64,000 bases of DNA from UBA11524 sp963642705 (GTDB lineage Bacteria > Bacillota > Clostridia > Christensenellales > Aristaeellaceae), in assembly GCA_963642705.1 (NCBI GenBank), contig CAVIHU010000001.1, forward strand, positions 237,781 to 301,780, in the 5' to 3' direction. The translations under genes were made by a program, and so were the position numbers. The notes below the pieces were generated by a model, which worked only from the letters and a program-made list of their open reading frames with translations, was not told the DNA's origin and did not search any database. How positions within the stretch are numbered: position 1 is the first letter of the stretch; each line of letters opens with the position of its first letter. Positions 52,182 through 63,157 of the stretch are shown here, piece by piece.

Positions 52182-52568
52182 ATGAAACAGATCATCAAGA
52201 AGAAGTTGCCTTCGGAAATCATGGAGCATGGTATCCAATACGCCTTGGTCGGTGACTACTATTTTCCTGCGTGTCTGCTAACAGATGAAAAGCCAGCATC
52301 AGGCAGATGGGCAACCATGTATGAGCGATATCTTCAGGAGAAGCATCCGTACGAATATGCCAGACTTCTATGGGATGGCGAGTTGGCCGCCTTGCTGGAA
52401 TCCGTGCAGGCTGATTGCGAAGCGCGCCTGGAGTTGCTCATCGGGCAGATGGCAGAAGCAGAAGGTGTGACCGAGCCGCTGAAGCATGGCAACCAGCTAA
52501 TGTGGGCACAGCGGATGAACAGCATCCGCAGCCGTGCAGAGGAAATGATTATTCATGAAATGATGTGA
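52182..52568 (+). CDS. TnpV-type transposon-encoded protein
   Basis: A 128-residue protein of the transposon-encoded TnpV family. The typical order is seen: a basic start, VGDYYFPACLL near residue 24, RYLQEKHPYEYARLLWDGEL near 48, EGVTEPLK near 100 and the C-terminal AQRMNSIRSRAEEM. The start at 52182 has AGGAG upstream. TnpV is carried by clostridial mobile elements near recombinases; its role is unknown. No recombinase or transposase is adjacent, so the element is incomplete. A second, internally deleted copy lies at 63571-63666, on the far side of a glycosidase cluster. Confidence 0.85.
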   Translation: MKQIIKKKLPSEIMEHGIQYALVGDYYFPACLLTDEKPASGRWATMYERYLQEKHPYEYARLLWDGELAALLESVQADCEARLELLIGQMAEAEGVTEPLKHGNQLMWAQRMNSIRSRAEEMIIHEMM

Positions 52569-52852
52569 CCCTGCTAATTGCCAGCGGAGGACGCAAAGTC
52601 TTCTGGCCGAAGCAAATTGCAAAATTGAATATGATTTTTGCAATTGCAAACCTGATTTTGGCTGACAGGCCTAGCACGTTGATTTAAGTCAGTGCGCCTT
52701 TGCAAGAAAATCTGGGGAACCATCCGACCGCTTTGAAGGCTGGATGGTTTCTTTTCGCCTTTGCACCACCCTATGACCATATTATGCGGTGGTTCCAATA
52801 TGCTGACGGACAGCCTCCATCCGATCTTCAAAAGGATGCAGTCATTGTTGCC
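52569..52852. other. Spacer after tnpV with inverted repeats and terminator
   Basis: No gene is seen. The first 31 bases, ending at GGACGCAAAGT (52599), are shared with the second tnpV copy at 63.6 kb. TTGCAAAA and TTTTGCAA form an inverted repeat at about 52617-52643. AACCATCC (52718-52725) and GGATGGTT (52742-52749) form a stem followed by TCTTTTC, a terminator in the plus direction. Confidence 0.6.
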
Positions 52853-54034
52853 TTAAATAGTTTGCCCCTGCCGCCTGTATTGCATGGGCGTAATTCCATA
52901 GGCCTTCTTGAAGAGCTGATGAAAATAAGATTGGCTGGAAAAACACAGATCGCAGCTGATTTCTGCAAGTGTTTTAGCTGAATAGATCAGTAGCGATTTT
53001 GCTTCCTCGAGCTTACTGTTTATGATGAACTCACCTACCGTCATGCCAACCTCTTTCTGAAAATGTTTGCGCACGTAAGACGTGCTTCGCCCCAATTGAG
53101 TGGCCAGATCTTCCAGCGTAACGGGATGATAGACTTGTGAGCGTATATAATTCATACACTGCCATACATCCGTTGAGATTTTATCTGGCCGTTTTGACTC
53201 ACCTGTACGTCGGCAGAAATCCAAAACCATTGCATATTGCAACCGTGTCACATCCTCCAAGTTTACCATCTGCTCACATCGGCGGATATAATCATCCATC
53301 AGTTGATATGCCTTTTCCATATCCATCCCGCCAGGTATAGCGCCGATAAAGCCGACACGGGATGTTGCCGTTATGAAGATATTTTTCGCATGGCGCAGGG
53401 GTGAAAGTGCCATATGGCCTTCATTGATCTTCATGTCTTCATGGTCGTGAAAGAACTGATTCAGTTTTTCAACATTACCTTCGCGTACCATTTGATACAT
53501 GGTCACTTCATATACGTAGGAATTGTGTAGTTCCTGGTTTTCTAACATTTTCATACGATAACCAACATCCGGGTTTTCAGGCAGCTGCACTTTGCTGTCA
53601 TGATAGATGATGCCAGGAGAAATCTCCACACCATTCAGTGTCAGATACAACAGTGACAGATGTTTGGCAAGCTGTCCAGGTGACGTAATGGTTGTTTGGC
53701 ACATGCATTCATATAATTTTCCCCGATAATCCAATGGAATGTCCAGCATTTCCAGTGTTTTGTTCAGCACCTGACTTGACAGCGGCACCGTAAATACAGG
53801 CCCCAGGACAAAGATCCAGTCATTCCCTGTAACTGCAACAAGTCCATACAAACTGTCACCCGACAAACCGCACAGGCATGGACTCGTTTCCGTAGGAAAT
53901 TCCAGCCATTTTCCTTGCACATGATAGCCAAGCATCTCTGCCAGAGAAGAATACACAGGCTTAAAGTGATGAAGCACCGTCACAAACAGTCCCGTTGTGC
54001 GAAAGTATGCGCGGCCAAAAGCCACATAATCCAT
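52853..54034 (-). CDS. AraC-family transcriptional regulator
   Basis: A 393-residue regulator. The C-terminal 100 residues are an AraC/XylS double helix-turn-helix: TLEDLATQLGRSTSYVRKHF near residue 295 and SCDLCFSSQSYFHQLFKKAYG near 360, closing with GITPMQYRR. The large N-terminal part (about 1-280) is a sensor region I cannot assign; no membrane helices are obvious. It starts at 54034 with AGGAGG seven bases upstream and is divergent from the glycosidase cluster, which it probably activates: the promoter at 54111-54143 has a weak 21-base spacer of the kind that needs help. Confidence 0.88.
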   Translation of the reverse strand: MDYVAFGRAYFRTTGLFVTVLHHFKPVYSSLAEMLGYHVQGKWLEFPTETSPCLCGLSGDSLYGLVAVTGNDWIFVLGPVFTVPLSSQVLNKTLEMLDIPLDYRGKLYECMCQTTITSPGQLAKHLSLLYLTLNGVEISPGIIYHDSKVQLPENPDVGYRMKMLENQELHNSYVYEVTMYQMVREGNVEKLNQFFHDHEDMKINEGHMALSPLRHAKNIFITATSRVGFIGAIPGGMDMEKAYQLMDDYIRRCEQMVNLEDVTRLQYAMVLDFCRRTGESKRPDKISTDVWQCMNYIRSQVYHPVTLEDLATQLGRSTSYVRKHFQKEVGMTVGEFIINSKLEEAKSLLIYSAKTLAEISCDLCFSSQSYFHQLFKKAYGITPMQYRRQGQTI

Positions 54035-54110
54035 GTACACGCCTCCTTTTCTTTATCATAGCACAGCAGCAGTTATTTGAAAACCCTATTTTACAATTAC
54101 AAGCCCCTTT

Positions 54111-54175
54111 TTGACATATTTTTGTGTAAAGGCACATTATAATAAAAGAAAATATACAAATTGCAGCCAATTTGT
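54111..54175 (+). promoter_or_regulatory. Long-spacer promoter and inverted repeat for the glycosidase cluster
   Basis: TTGACA (54111-54116) and TATAAT (54138-54143) are both perfect hexamers but lie 21 bases apart instead of 17, so basal activity should be low. ACAAATT/AATTTGT (54156-54175, six-base centre) follows within the early transcribed region and may be an operator or hairpin. Confidence 0.55.
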
Positions 54176-54199
54176 GCATGAACGAACGGAGGTTAGACT

Positions 54200-55699
54200 G
54201 TGCTCCCTACCATTGTTAGCATTAAACATGGAATTTCCTACTTGTGCGCGGATGGTAAACCCTTTCCGATTCTAGGCGGTGAGCTGCACAATTCTGCTTC
54301 CTCTTCGCTGACCTATATGCAGGAGCATGTATGGCCTTCTCTGCACGGCATGGAAATGAATACAGCTTTAGCCGCCATATCCTGGGAAACTTTTGAGCCT
54401 CAGGAAGGTCAATTTGATTTTTTCTGCTGTCTGGCCTTGTTAAGCAGGCGCAAAAAGAAAAGATACGGCTCGTTCTTTTGTGGTTCGATCTATGGAAAAA
54501 ATGGTGAAAGCTATTACGTCCCCGAGTGGGTCAAGAAGGATCGTCATCGCTTTTTCAGGGCGAGGTTTCCTGATGGATGTGAGACAGCCACCATTTCTCC
54601 CTTTTGCATGGAAGCGGTGGAGAAAGAGCGTCAGGCTTTTGTCCGCATGATGACGTGGCTGAAGGAGCATGACGAACATCATACCGTGCTCATGATTCAA
54701 GTAGAAAATGAGGTTGGTCTGCTTGGAACTGACCGTGACCATTGTGATGCAGCATGCATGGCATGGCAGAAGCCTATTCCCGCGGAAGCACAGGATGTTC
54801 TGGGATTAACGGGATGCTGGGAAAACTATCCGCATCTTGGTGAAGCCTTTATGGCTTGGCAATATGCGCAGGATTTAGAGAGCATCGCAAGTGCGGGGAA
54901 AGCAGTGCTCCCATTGCCCATGTATGCGAATGCATGGCTTGCTCAGCATCCGGAACGTGCTGGTGTCTATCCTACGGGCGGGCCGGTGGCAAGGCTTATC
55001 CCCCTGTGGCAAAAGGCAGCTCCATCGCTCGATATGCTCAGCCCTGATATCTATGTGAAGGATTTCAAGACCGAGTGCTAGCACTGCAAAGTGTGCAATA
55101 ATCTGCTTTTTATTCCGGAAGCAGCTCGCAATGCACAGTGCGTGGCGAATATACTCTATGCCTTTGGCGAGTGTCACACGCTTGGTTTTTCTCCTTTCGG
55201 CATAGAAGATTTGAAGGATCCAGCGGCAGATGAAGTAAGTGCTGAAACCCTCGAAGCACTTAACATCGCCAGCGGTGCTTTTGAAAGCCATCAAACATCT
55301 GAGGGGTTGTCCGCAACCTACCGCCTGATTGCAGGCATGTACCCACTGCTGGCAGTGCGGAAATCATATGGCTTTTTGCGTGGAAATCCCTATGAAAACG
55401 GAAGCATGATGCGCCTTGACCGATATGATATACAGCTTGACTACTTTGATGGCAAGTATGGCAGTGGTGGCATCATCTTACCAGATGACAATGGATTCTG
55501 GCTTGTTGGCTGCAATGTGCGTTTTCATGTACTGCCTAAAATCGGCAGTGGAGAGCAAGTTGAAATTCTCCATTATGAGGAGGGCAGCTTTACCTCTGGT
55601 GTTTGGCAGCGTATGCGCCTTATGAATGGCGATGAACGCTATGTATTCCGGCTTGGTGATATGCCCTGTGCACGTTATGTTCGTGTTCACGTTTTTTGA
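54200..55699 (+). pseudogene. GH35-like beta-galactosidase (DUF5597 type), disrupted
   Basis: A 500-codon reading region for a cytoplasmic GH35-like enzyme, with FPILGGELHNSASSSL at the start, the acid/base strand MIQVENEVGLLG near residue 170 and the C-terminal DUF5597-type beta-domain. Three lesions are visible. A T run at 54418-54423 is one base short and an A run at 54496-54501 is one base long. Between them the correct frame would read GLVKQAQKEKIRLVLLWFDL and instead gives nonsense. An in-frame TAG at 55079-55081 stands where CAG (Gln) would fit, and the frame then continues with LLFIPEAARN. The two run changes could be read errors; the amber is a separate lesion. Start GTG at 54200 has GGAGG upstream. 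Confidence 0.8.
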
Positions 55700-55720
55700 A
55701 GGATAGGGAGGAGAATCTTT

Positions 55721-57541
55721 GTGTTAAGCATTAAGCGGATTGAAGTGAATCATACAGCTTCCCCATGCACCACCGACACACCGCCGGTCTTTGGTTTTGC
55801 ACTTGAATCAGACCAGCAGGGTGAAGCACTGCAGGAGGCAGTGCTTACCTGCGGTTCATGGCAGACTGTCACGACAGAGCAAACCGGCATTCTGTATACA
55901 GGCGAAATGCTTCCCTTCATATCCTATACGCTGACAGTAAAGGCAATGGGCACTTCTGGCGAAACAGCAATGGGACAGGCCTCCTTTATGACAGGTCGGC
56001 TGGATACACCGTGGCAAGGTCAATGGATTACGGACAAGCATTATCAATGGCCGAAAAAAACTTCCCCCGTCCCCATGGTGTTTCAGCATCATTTTAGCCT
56101 GCGTGGAAAAATACGGCGTGCGTGGATTTATGCGTCTGCCCTTGGCATCTATGATGATTTGCTCGTGAATCATCATAGGGTCAGTGATGCATATTTTGCC
56201 CCTGGTTTTACATCCTACACCCATCAAATTCAATACCAAACCTACGATGTAACAGCTCTGCTACAGCAGGAAAATCATCTAACAGTAACTGTAGCAGGCG
56301 GTTGGGCAGCAGGCAGCTTTCACTATAGCCGCATGAGTCACATTATTACCAAGCATCCGGCGCTTTTACTGGAGCTCTGGGTGGAATACGTCGATGGTCA
56401 CCGAGAGGTCATTGGCAGCAATGAAAACTGGGAAGTGATGCAGGATGGTCCTGTTCGCATGGCTGATTGGTATGATGGTGAAACCTATGACGCCACGCTT
56501 TCGTCCAGCCATTGGAAGCATGTTGATGTTATAACAGCACCCGGTCATCCTAAGCTTTTGGCTCAATATGGAGAACCTGTGCGAGTTCAACGCACCATGA
56601 TGCCTGTTTCCTGCACGGTGCTGTCCGATGGTCGTACGATCTATGATTTTGGTCAGAATTTTGCAGGCGTAATCACGGCGGACTTAACAGCAGAGAAGGG
56701 ACAGATTGTTACTTTCCGCCATGCAGAGGCGATGGACAAAGGGGAATTGTATGTCAAAAATTTGCGTACTGCCAAGGCGACCTTGACCTACACCTGCCGT
56801 GAGGGTCAACAAACTTACAGCCCGCGGTACACCTATATGGGCTTCCGATATGTGGAGGTTGCAGGCATCAACGCAGAAAAAATCCGGCTGACAGCAAAGG
56901 TTTTGTATTCCGATATGCGGCAAATCGGCAGCTTCTCCTGCTCCAATCCGCTGGTAACACGGCTTTACGAAAATTGTTGGTGGAGTGCAGTTTCCAACTT
57001 TGTGGACATTCCCACCGATTGCCCGCAGCGAGATGAGCGCCTTGGCTGGACAGGTGACATCTCCATTTTTTCCTCTACAGCCACAAAAATGTTTGACTTG
57101 TCCCGCTTCTTTGACAAGTGGCTGCGGGACTTAAACAGTGAGCAGAGCCGTTCAGGCGGTTTGCCCTCTGTGATTCCGCAAAATGGCGACCCCGTGCCGA
57201 AGCTTCCCACCGCTTGCTGGGGTGACTGCTGCATCATGGTGCCTTGGGCAGCCTATATGGCATACGGAGATAAGAACCTGCTGGAAAGACAGTATCCTAT
57301 CATCAAAAAATACCTTCGCAGCGTGCAGCGATGGGCGGCACTCGTGAGCTGTGGTCAGCAGAAGTACATCTGGGATAAGCCGTTCCAGTATGGCGACTGG
57401 TGCGCACCTTATGGCTTCACGAAAGACTGGATGAGCAAAGGATCATGCCTTGCTACACCCTATTATGCAAATGACTGCCTGCTGGCTGCAAATATTGCCG
57501 AAATTCTCGGACATTCTGAGGATACACGTACCGCAGGATAG
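55721..57541 (+). pseudogene. 3'-truncated GH78 alpha-L-rhamnosidase
   Basis: A 606-codon frame starting at GTG 55721 (GGGAGGAG upstream). The N-terminal rhamnosidase beta-domains and the first part of the catalytic (alpha/alpha)6 barrel are intact, including FVDIPTDCPQRDERLGWTGD near residue 425 with the catalytic acid. Homology stops near 57525 (EILGHSED), and about 200 residues of barrel and the C-terminal domain, including the expected W-E-x-W-D base region, are missing. The frame ends at once against GH94 sequence in another frame. A deletion joining two neighbouring genes explains this. The product is unlikely to be active. Confidence 0.85.
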
Positions 57542-59486
57542 CTTTCATGAGGTCTGGACAGTTTGCCTCCAGAATCGTTCCGACCACCTCCGCAATCTAA
57601 GCATGTTTTCCGCAGTAACCTTTGAGTTGGAAGGTTTTCCTTATCCGCGGTATTACGAGATGTATCGCTGCGTACAGACCTCCTTCGACCAGCAGCTGAA
57701 TGGTGTGTACGCCGCATCAGCACATCCCTTCGCTCCACACAAGAGATACAATGCATTTCTTTCCTCCAATACACCGGTCTTTGCCTGGGATGGCGATCTG
57801 GCGGCATTCTGTGGTGCACACGGTTCCATCACTAAGCAGGATGCTTCTGCCTATGCCCTGTTCCAGCATCCGGAGGTGGTTACACATGGCAAAGACTGCA
57901 CCTGCTCGTCAGCAGCACTGTTCATTCTTGGCGGTGTGTTGCAGCATAAAGTGACCTTGCAGCCTGGTGAAGAAAAACAAATTGTGCTCGTGCTGGGCGT
58001 TAGCGAAGCCCTGGATGAAGCGCGAAATGTTACCGCAATCTACCACAAAGCAAAGCACCTGTCCGATGAATTTACTTCCACCGTGAATTACAATCTGAAC
58101 AAGTATGCCGCACTTTCAGCCAAAACGCCGGATGCGAAAATCAACAATGTCATGAACTGGTGGCTGAAAAAGCAGATTGACTGCTGCATTGTCGGGAAAA
58201 AAGGCGTGCGTGACAATCTGCAGATTGCCGTGGCACTGCTGAACTATCGTCAGGATAAGGCACAGTCAGAAATTTTGGAATGTCTCCGCCATCAATTTAG
58301 GGACGGTCATGGTGTACTTACCTGGTACCCTTATGATGATACACGATATTCTGACCAGCCTTTCTGGATTATTTGGGCCGTGTGTGAATTGGGCAAAGAG
58401 ACAGGAAACCTGTCAATTCTTGAAAAGCAGATCGAGTGGCAGGATGGCGGCAGTGCCACTGTACTGGAGCATTTAAAAGCTGCTGCCTCTTGCCTACTGA
58501 GCAATCGTGGACCTCACGGTTTGATGAAGTTGTTCTTTGCAGACTGGAATGATGCCCTGAATGTGACAACTGATCCGGATGCAGAGTCCGTCATGCTGTC
58601 TCACCAGACCTGCCTCGCCTTGCGTGAATTGGAGGAACTGATGCGCCATGCCGGACTCGATAGCGATGCCGAAAAAATGCATGAGGAGCGTATGATGCTG
58701 ATTCAGCAGATCAATGACGTCGCATGGGATGGCGAATGGTACGTGCGTGCCCTGAGCAAAGGAGAAAATATCGGTTCCCGGAACAGCGAGGGCAGCAAGA
58801 TTTATCTGAATGCGCAGACCTGGGCTGTTTTGGGTGATGTGGTACCGGATGACCGAATGAGTTCCTTGCTGCATGCTGTTGATGGCATGGAACATGACTT
58901 TGGATTTCCGCTGAATCTTCCGCCGTATTCGCATTATACACCGAACACAGGCCGCATGTCCGGCATGCTTCCTGGCTTGTTTGAAAACGGCGGTGTGTAC
59001 TGCCACGCTACAGGCTTCAAGATTCTCATGGATTGCAAACTAGGACGTGGCAAAGAAGCGCTGCGGACGCTTAAAAAGATCATGCCTGACAGCGAAAAGA
59101 ATCCCTCCACCAACTCTGGTGCGGAACCGTACGTATTTACAAACTGCTATGCGACCCATCCGCTGTATTACGGCAAGTCCTACTGGTCATGGACAACCGG
59201 AACATCTGCATGGTCTATGATGGCACTGTACGAAGGACTGCTTGGTGTCAAAAGAGACTACGAAGGTCTTCAGATCAATCCCTGTTTCCCGCCAGAATGG
59301 GAGCGTGCGGAAATGACACGCCACTTCCGCGGTGCTGATTATCACATAGTCATACTGAATCCTCATCATTTGGAAACTGGTCATGTGATCATTACCATGG
59401 ATGGACAATCGGTCGCAGGCATCCATTTACCTGTGATGAATGATGGCAAGATGCACGAAATTATCGCTATCATCGAACATGCATAA
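57540..59486 (+). pseudogene. 5'-truncated GH94 glycoside phosphorylase
   Basis: 648 codons of a GH94 (cellobiose-phosphorylase-like, 'GH36-type') protein lacking its start and roughly the first 100 residues. It contains the remaining beta-supersandwich (ELEGFPYPRYYEMYR), the catalytic-barrel block WYPYDDTRYSDQPFWIIWAV, FADWNDALNV and the C-terminal GKSYWSWTTGTSAW and HFRGADYHI segments. GH94 enzymes split beta-glucosides or related beta-glycosides with phosphate. The frame has no ribosome binding site at the join; an ATG at 57450 lies in GH78 sequence out of frame. It is probably not expressed as a functional enzyme. Confidence 0.85.
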
Positions 59487-59508
59487 ATGTTCAGAAAGGA
59501 ACAAAACG

Positions 59509-61920
59509 ATGAACCATCATATCAGAATTCACAAGACTGAACCCAATGTTGGCGCGTGGAATTTTTCACATTTGTTGGACGCTCCCGCTGGCAAACATGG
59601 CTTCGTGCAGGTAAAGGGAGAGCATCTGTATTTTGAGGATGGCACCCGTGCACGCTTCCTGGGCTTCAATATGGCGGCACGTTCCAACACACCAGATCAT
59701 GAAACTGCTGACCGCCTTGCAGAACGCTTTGCCAGCATGGGTATCAATGTTATCCGCCTCCATGCTGCAGATGCGCCCATCGGGGATGAGCCAGGTTCAT
59801 GGGCTTCCTGCCGTGAAGCACCCCTTTTGGATTATGACAAAGGCACCAGTCGAAAGTTTAACCCCGTCGGTCTGGATCGGTTCGATTATTTTGCCGCAAA
59901 GCTCAAGGAGAAAGGCATCTATCTGCACATCGACCTTGTGGTCGCACGCCATTTTGTTGTCGGGGATGAACTTGACTATCCCGGTGATGCCGGTACCTGC
60001 CTGAAGCGTTATCCTATGTACAACAAGCGCCTGATTGCGCTGCAGAAGGAGTATGTGCAGGCTCTGCTGTGCCACGTAAATCCTTATACTGGTCTTGCTC
60101 TGAAGGACGACCCTGCTGTGATGACCGTACAAATCAACAATGAGGAGTCTGCCATCAAGGGATCTATGGAAAATGACTGGCGCGAAGAAATGAAGCCCTA
60201 TCAAGCCGAGGTGCGTCAGGCATTTGGAAAATTTCTGCTGGACAAGTACCACACACGTGAAGCATTGCAGGAAGCATGGACCTATGACGGAGTTTGTGCT
60301 CTGGGTGAGAACGAAGATCCATCAGTTGGCACGGTGCGTGTCATCCCCGGCAGCTTCTATCAGCCAGAAAACGATCCAATATCGGACTGGCTTCAGGAGG
60401 AAAGTCCTGCACGATATGCAGATTTCATGGCGTTTGGCATCCAGGTCAATCGCCAGTTCTACCAGATGATGTACGCCTATCTCCGTGAGCTTGGTGTCAA
60501 GGTGCCCATCAATACCAGCAACCTTGTTTGCGGAGCTGCGGATGTTTATGGACACATCGACGGAGATGTGATGGAGAACAATACCTACTTCAATCATCCC
60601 ATGCTGCCCTGCAAAGATAATACCTACCGCGTTGCCGGGCCTGCGGCGTATGTGGCCACCAATCCGCTGACCGTGCAATTTGGCATAGGCTCTATGGGAA
60701 CCACACTGTTGAGCTTGGCATCTGTGGCCATTGTGTCCGGAAAACCTTTCGTAATCAGTGAATGGAACGACTATGGTACGCATCCTTTTCATTCCACTTC
60801 CTTCGTGCATACCGTGGCATATGCCTGCCTGAACGACTGGGATGGTTTGATCCTGTATAATTACCATACCTCTGAAAAATGGGACGACCAACCCGCAGAT
60901 GAAATCTTGAACATTTTTGATTCTTATAATGACCCGGCACTGATCTGCCAGTGGGGATTCATGGCCTCTATGTTCCTCAAGGGCATGGTTTCGCCTGCCA
61001 TGCACACTGCGGAGATCGCATACACGCAGAATGACTTGCTGACATTGCCCAAACACCATTCTATGCCCACAACCCTTTTGCCATACATAATGAAAACGCG
61101 GAATGTCTTTTCTGAAAATGGTGAAGCCAATCACGGGCAGGCAGATGTAACCGTTAATGGTGGGTTTACCAACACAGGCGACCTTTCCCGTGCAAAGCAC
61201 GCCGTATACTACAGCTGGTGCCCATGGCAGGATGCCATGCGCCATCATGAGGACAGCGGTCGCCTTTTGCGTGCTGCCAGCGGGACGGAAGAAATTCAGC
61301 CGGGCATCCATCTTGGCAAACAGGCACTGGTGATCGATGACATACGTTCAGTTGCAGCAGACGGAAATTTCAGGCACTTTGCTGAGATCATGGATAACGC
61401 CATGAAGTCCTGGGGTGTTCTTTCTGAAGGCACAGGCTATGTGAATGGGCAACTCATTTCGGATACAAAGGAGCTTTGCTTTGATCCGCAGCACAGTCGG
61501 TTCTGGATTCATGCGCCGAATTGCAGCTATTTCAGTGGTGCGCCCGAAGAAGTTATTTCCCTTAGCAATGATATTTCTGTCACCTGCCATAACGAGCATA
61601 TCTCCATTTCATTGCTGCCTGTAAAAGAAAATGAATATCTTCTGACCGCTATGGGCAAAACCGGCATGGATGAAACGGAATACAAGTCCACCGACCCTAT
61701 AGGCGGCTATCCGATGACAACCGTCATTTTTAAGGGCAAGCTCTATGCAGAAACCCTGGAAGGAACCATCTCTGTTCATGCGAATGCCGCAACGCTGGAA
61801 ATTCTCGATACAACAGGCCATGTGCTTGCAGTGCTGGAAGGCGTAAAGGAAGACGGCAGCGTTGTCTTCCACCTTGACGGCAGTGTTCCTTGTGTGCAGT
61901 ATCATTTGCTGACCAAATAA
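59509..61920 (+). CDS. GH5-like clan GH-A glycosidase, cytoplasmic
   Basis: An 803-residue protein with no signal peptide and no visible lesion. The TIM-barrel part (about residues 40-520) opens with YFEDGTRARFLGFNMAARS. The likely catalytic Glu residues are in VQINNEES near 205 and VISEWNDYG near 415. The C-terminal 250 residues are beta-rich. It resembles large cytoplasmic 'cellulase-family' proteins of Clostridia without an assigned CAZy number. I start at 59509, where AAAGGA precedes the ATG; upstream in-frame codons overlap the GH94 end. It is the only fully intact enzyme gene in the tnpV-flanked segment. Confidence 0.8.
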   Translation: MNHHIRIHKTEPNVGAWNFSHLLDAPAGKHGFVQVKGEHLYFEDGTRARFLGFNMAARSNTPDHETADRLAERFASMGINVIRLHAADAPIGDEPGSWASCREAPLLDYDKGTSRKFNPVGLDRFDYFAAKLKEKGIYLHIDLVVARHFVVGDELDYPGDAGTCLKRYPMYNKRLIALQKEYVQALLCHVNPYTGLALKDDPAVMTVQINNEESAIKGSMENDWREEMKPYQAEVRQAFGKFLLDKYHTREALQEAWTYDGVCALGENEDPSVGTVRVIPGSFYQPENDPISDWLQEESPARYADFMAFGIQVNRQFYQMMYAYLRELGVKVPINTSNLVCGAADVYGHIDGDVMENNTYFNHPMLPCKDNTYRVAGPAAYVATNPLTVQFGIGSMGTTLLSLASVAIVSGKPFVISEWNDYGTHPFHSTSFVHTVAYACLNDWDGLILYNYHTSEKWDDQPADEILNIFDSYNDPALICQWGFMASMFLKGMVSPAMHTAEIAYTQNDLLTLPKHHSMPTTLLPYIMKTRNVFSENGEANHGQADVTVNGGFTNTGDLSRAKHAVYYSWCPWQDAMRHHEDSGRLLRAASGTEEIQPGIHLGKQALVIDDIRSVAADGNFRHFAEIMDNAMKSWGVLSEGTGYVNGQLISDTKELCFDPQHSRFWIHAPNCSYFSGAPEEVISLSNDISVTCHNEHISISLLPVKENEYLLTAMGKTGMDETEYKSTDPIGGYPMTTVIFKGKLYAETLEGTISVHANAATLEILDTTGHVLAVLEGVKEDGSVVFHLDGSVPCVQYHLLTK

Positions 61921-61933
61921 CGGAGGAATGCAT

Positions 61934-63157
61934 ATGAGCAATTTTATGAACGCAGCTTTGTCACCCGAGGAACGGGCGAAAGCTTTACTGGACGAAATGT
62001 CCACCGAGGAAAAAATCCGGCAACTGCGTGGCATTTTCCCCTATAACGAGCGGTTCGAGCAATACGATCTCATTGACAAGCAGACCAAAGGCGGCATTGG
62101 TGAGGTCAGCACGCTGGAAATGCGCTCCTGCCTGACAGTAGACGAAGCCGCGGCATGGCAGCGGCGCGTTCAGCAAATCGTTATGAATAATAGCCCGCAC
62201 CATATTCCAGCTATCTTCCATATGGAAGGCTTATGCGGCGCATTTCTGCAGAATTCCACCAGCTTTCCATCCGGCAGTGCACGCGGCGCAGGTTTTGACC
62301 CTGAATTGGAAGAAAAAATAGCGTGCATTGTCAGCCGTCAAGAGGTTGCCTGCGGCATCACCCATATTTTTGCGCCCGTGTTGGACATCACCCGCGATTC
62401 TCGCATGGGGCGTCAGGGTGAGTGCTACGGCGAAGACCCTGTGCTTGTATCTGCCATGGGAGTTGCCTATGTCCGCGGTTGCCAGGGAACCCAAACCGAT
62501 GGCCGTCAGCCAGAGTGTGTAGCAAAGCACTTTCTGGGATTCCATAACTCGCAGGGCGGCATCCATGGCTCCAACAGTGACACGCCGCCGCGACTGCTGC
62601 GCGAAATTTATGGTACTTCCTTTCAGGCAGCCATTCATGAAAGCGGTCTGAAAGGGATTATGCCCTGCTATAATGTAATTGATGGTGTTCCTGCCTCTGC
62701 CAGTCATGAGCTGTCAACGGATCTTTTGCGCACAGAGATGGGCTTTGATGGCGTATGCGTCAGCGACTACGGCGCCATCAGCAACGCGCACAACGTGCAG
62801 GGAATGTACGAAAGCAACACAGATACTGGTTACGCCTGCATGAAGGCTGGCATGGATATTGAATTGCCGGAAATGACAGGCTATACCGATGAGTTGGCCG
62901 CCCGCTTTGATCAAAATGAATGCGACATGGCAGTGTTGAACACGGCTGTGATGCGTGTGCTAACAGCAAAGTTCCGCATGGGGCTGTTCGAGCATCCTTT
63001 TGCTATGGAAGGCGAAAGCCTCCATGCGCGGTTACACGCGGAGCACAGGAAAATCATCAGGTTCGAGTGTGTCCGAAGCATTTTGCGGCCAATGAACAGG
63101 AAACGTTCCGCCGCGGCAACAGCCGAAAGAATTACGACGCTGCAGACTCCATCGTAA
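61934..63157 (+). pseudogene. GH3 beta-glucosidase-type gene, 3'-truncated
   Basis: A 407-codon frame with the GH3 N-terminal barrel: EEKIRQLRGIFPYN, FAPVLDITRDSRMGRQGECY near residue 155, CVAKHFLGFHNSQGG near 197 and the nucleophile Asp in VCVSDYGAISN near 280. GH3 homology continues to about FEHPFAMEGESLHARLHAEH (near 63045) and then stops, so the (alpha/beta)6 and fibronectin-like domains are missing. The rest of the frame is out-of-frame sequence from another GH3 gene. The start at 61934 has GGAGG seven bases upstream. Family barrels without the second domain are usually inactive because the acid/base lies there. Confidence 0.82.

Noticed and set aside
55079..55081. Amber codon as pyrrolysine or programmed read-through
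   Set aside because: The gene also carries two homopolymer frameshifts, its neighbours are deleted or fused, and no pyl genes are seen here. Plain nonsense mutation is simpler.
57450..57539. ATG at 57450 as a true start of the GH94 gene
   Set aside because: The first 30 codons of that frame are out-of-frame GH78 sequence, and GH94 similarity begins only at about 57540.
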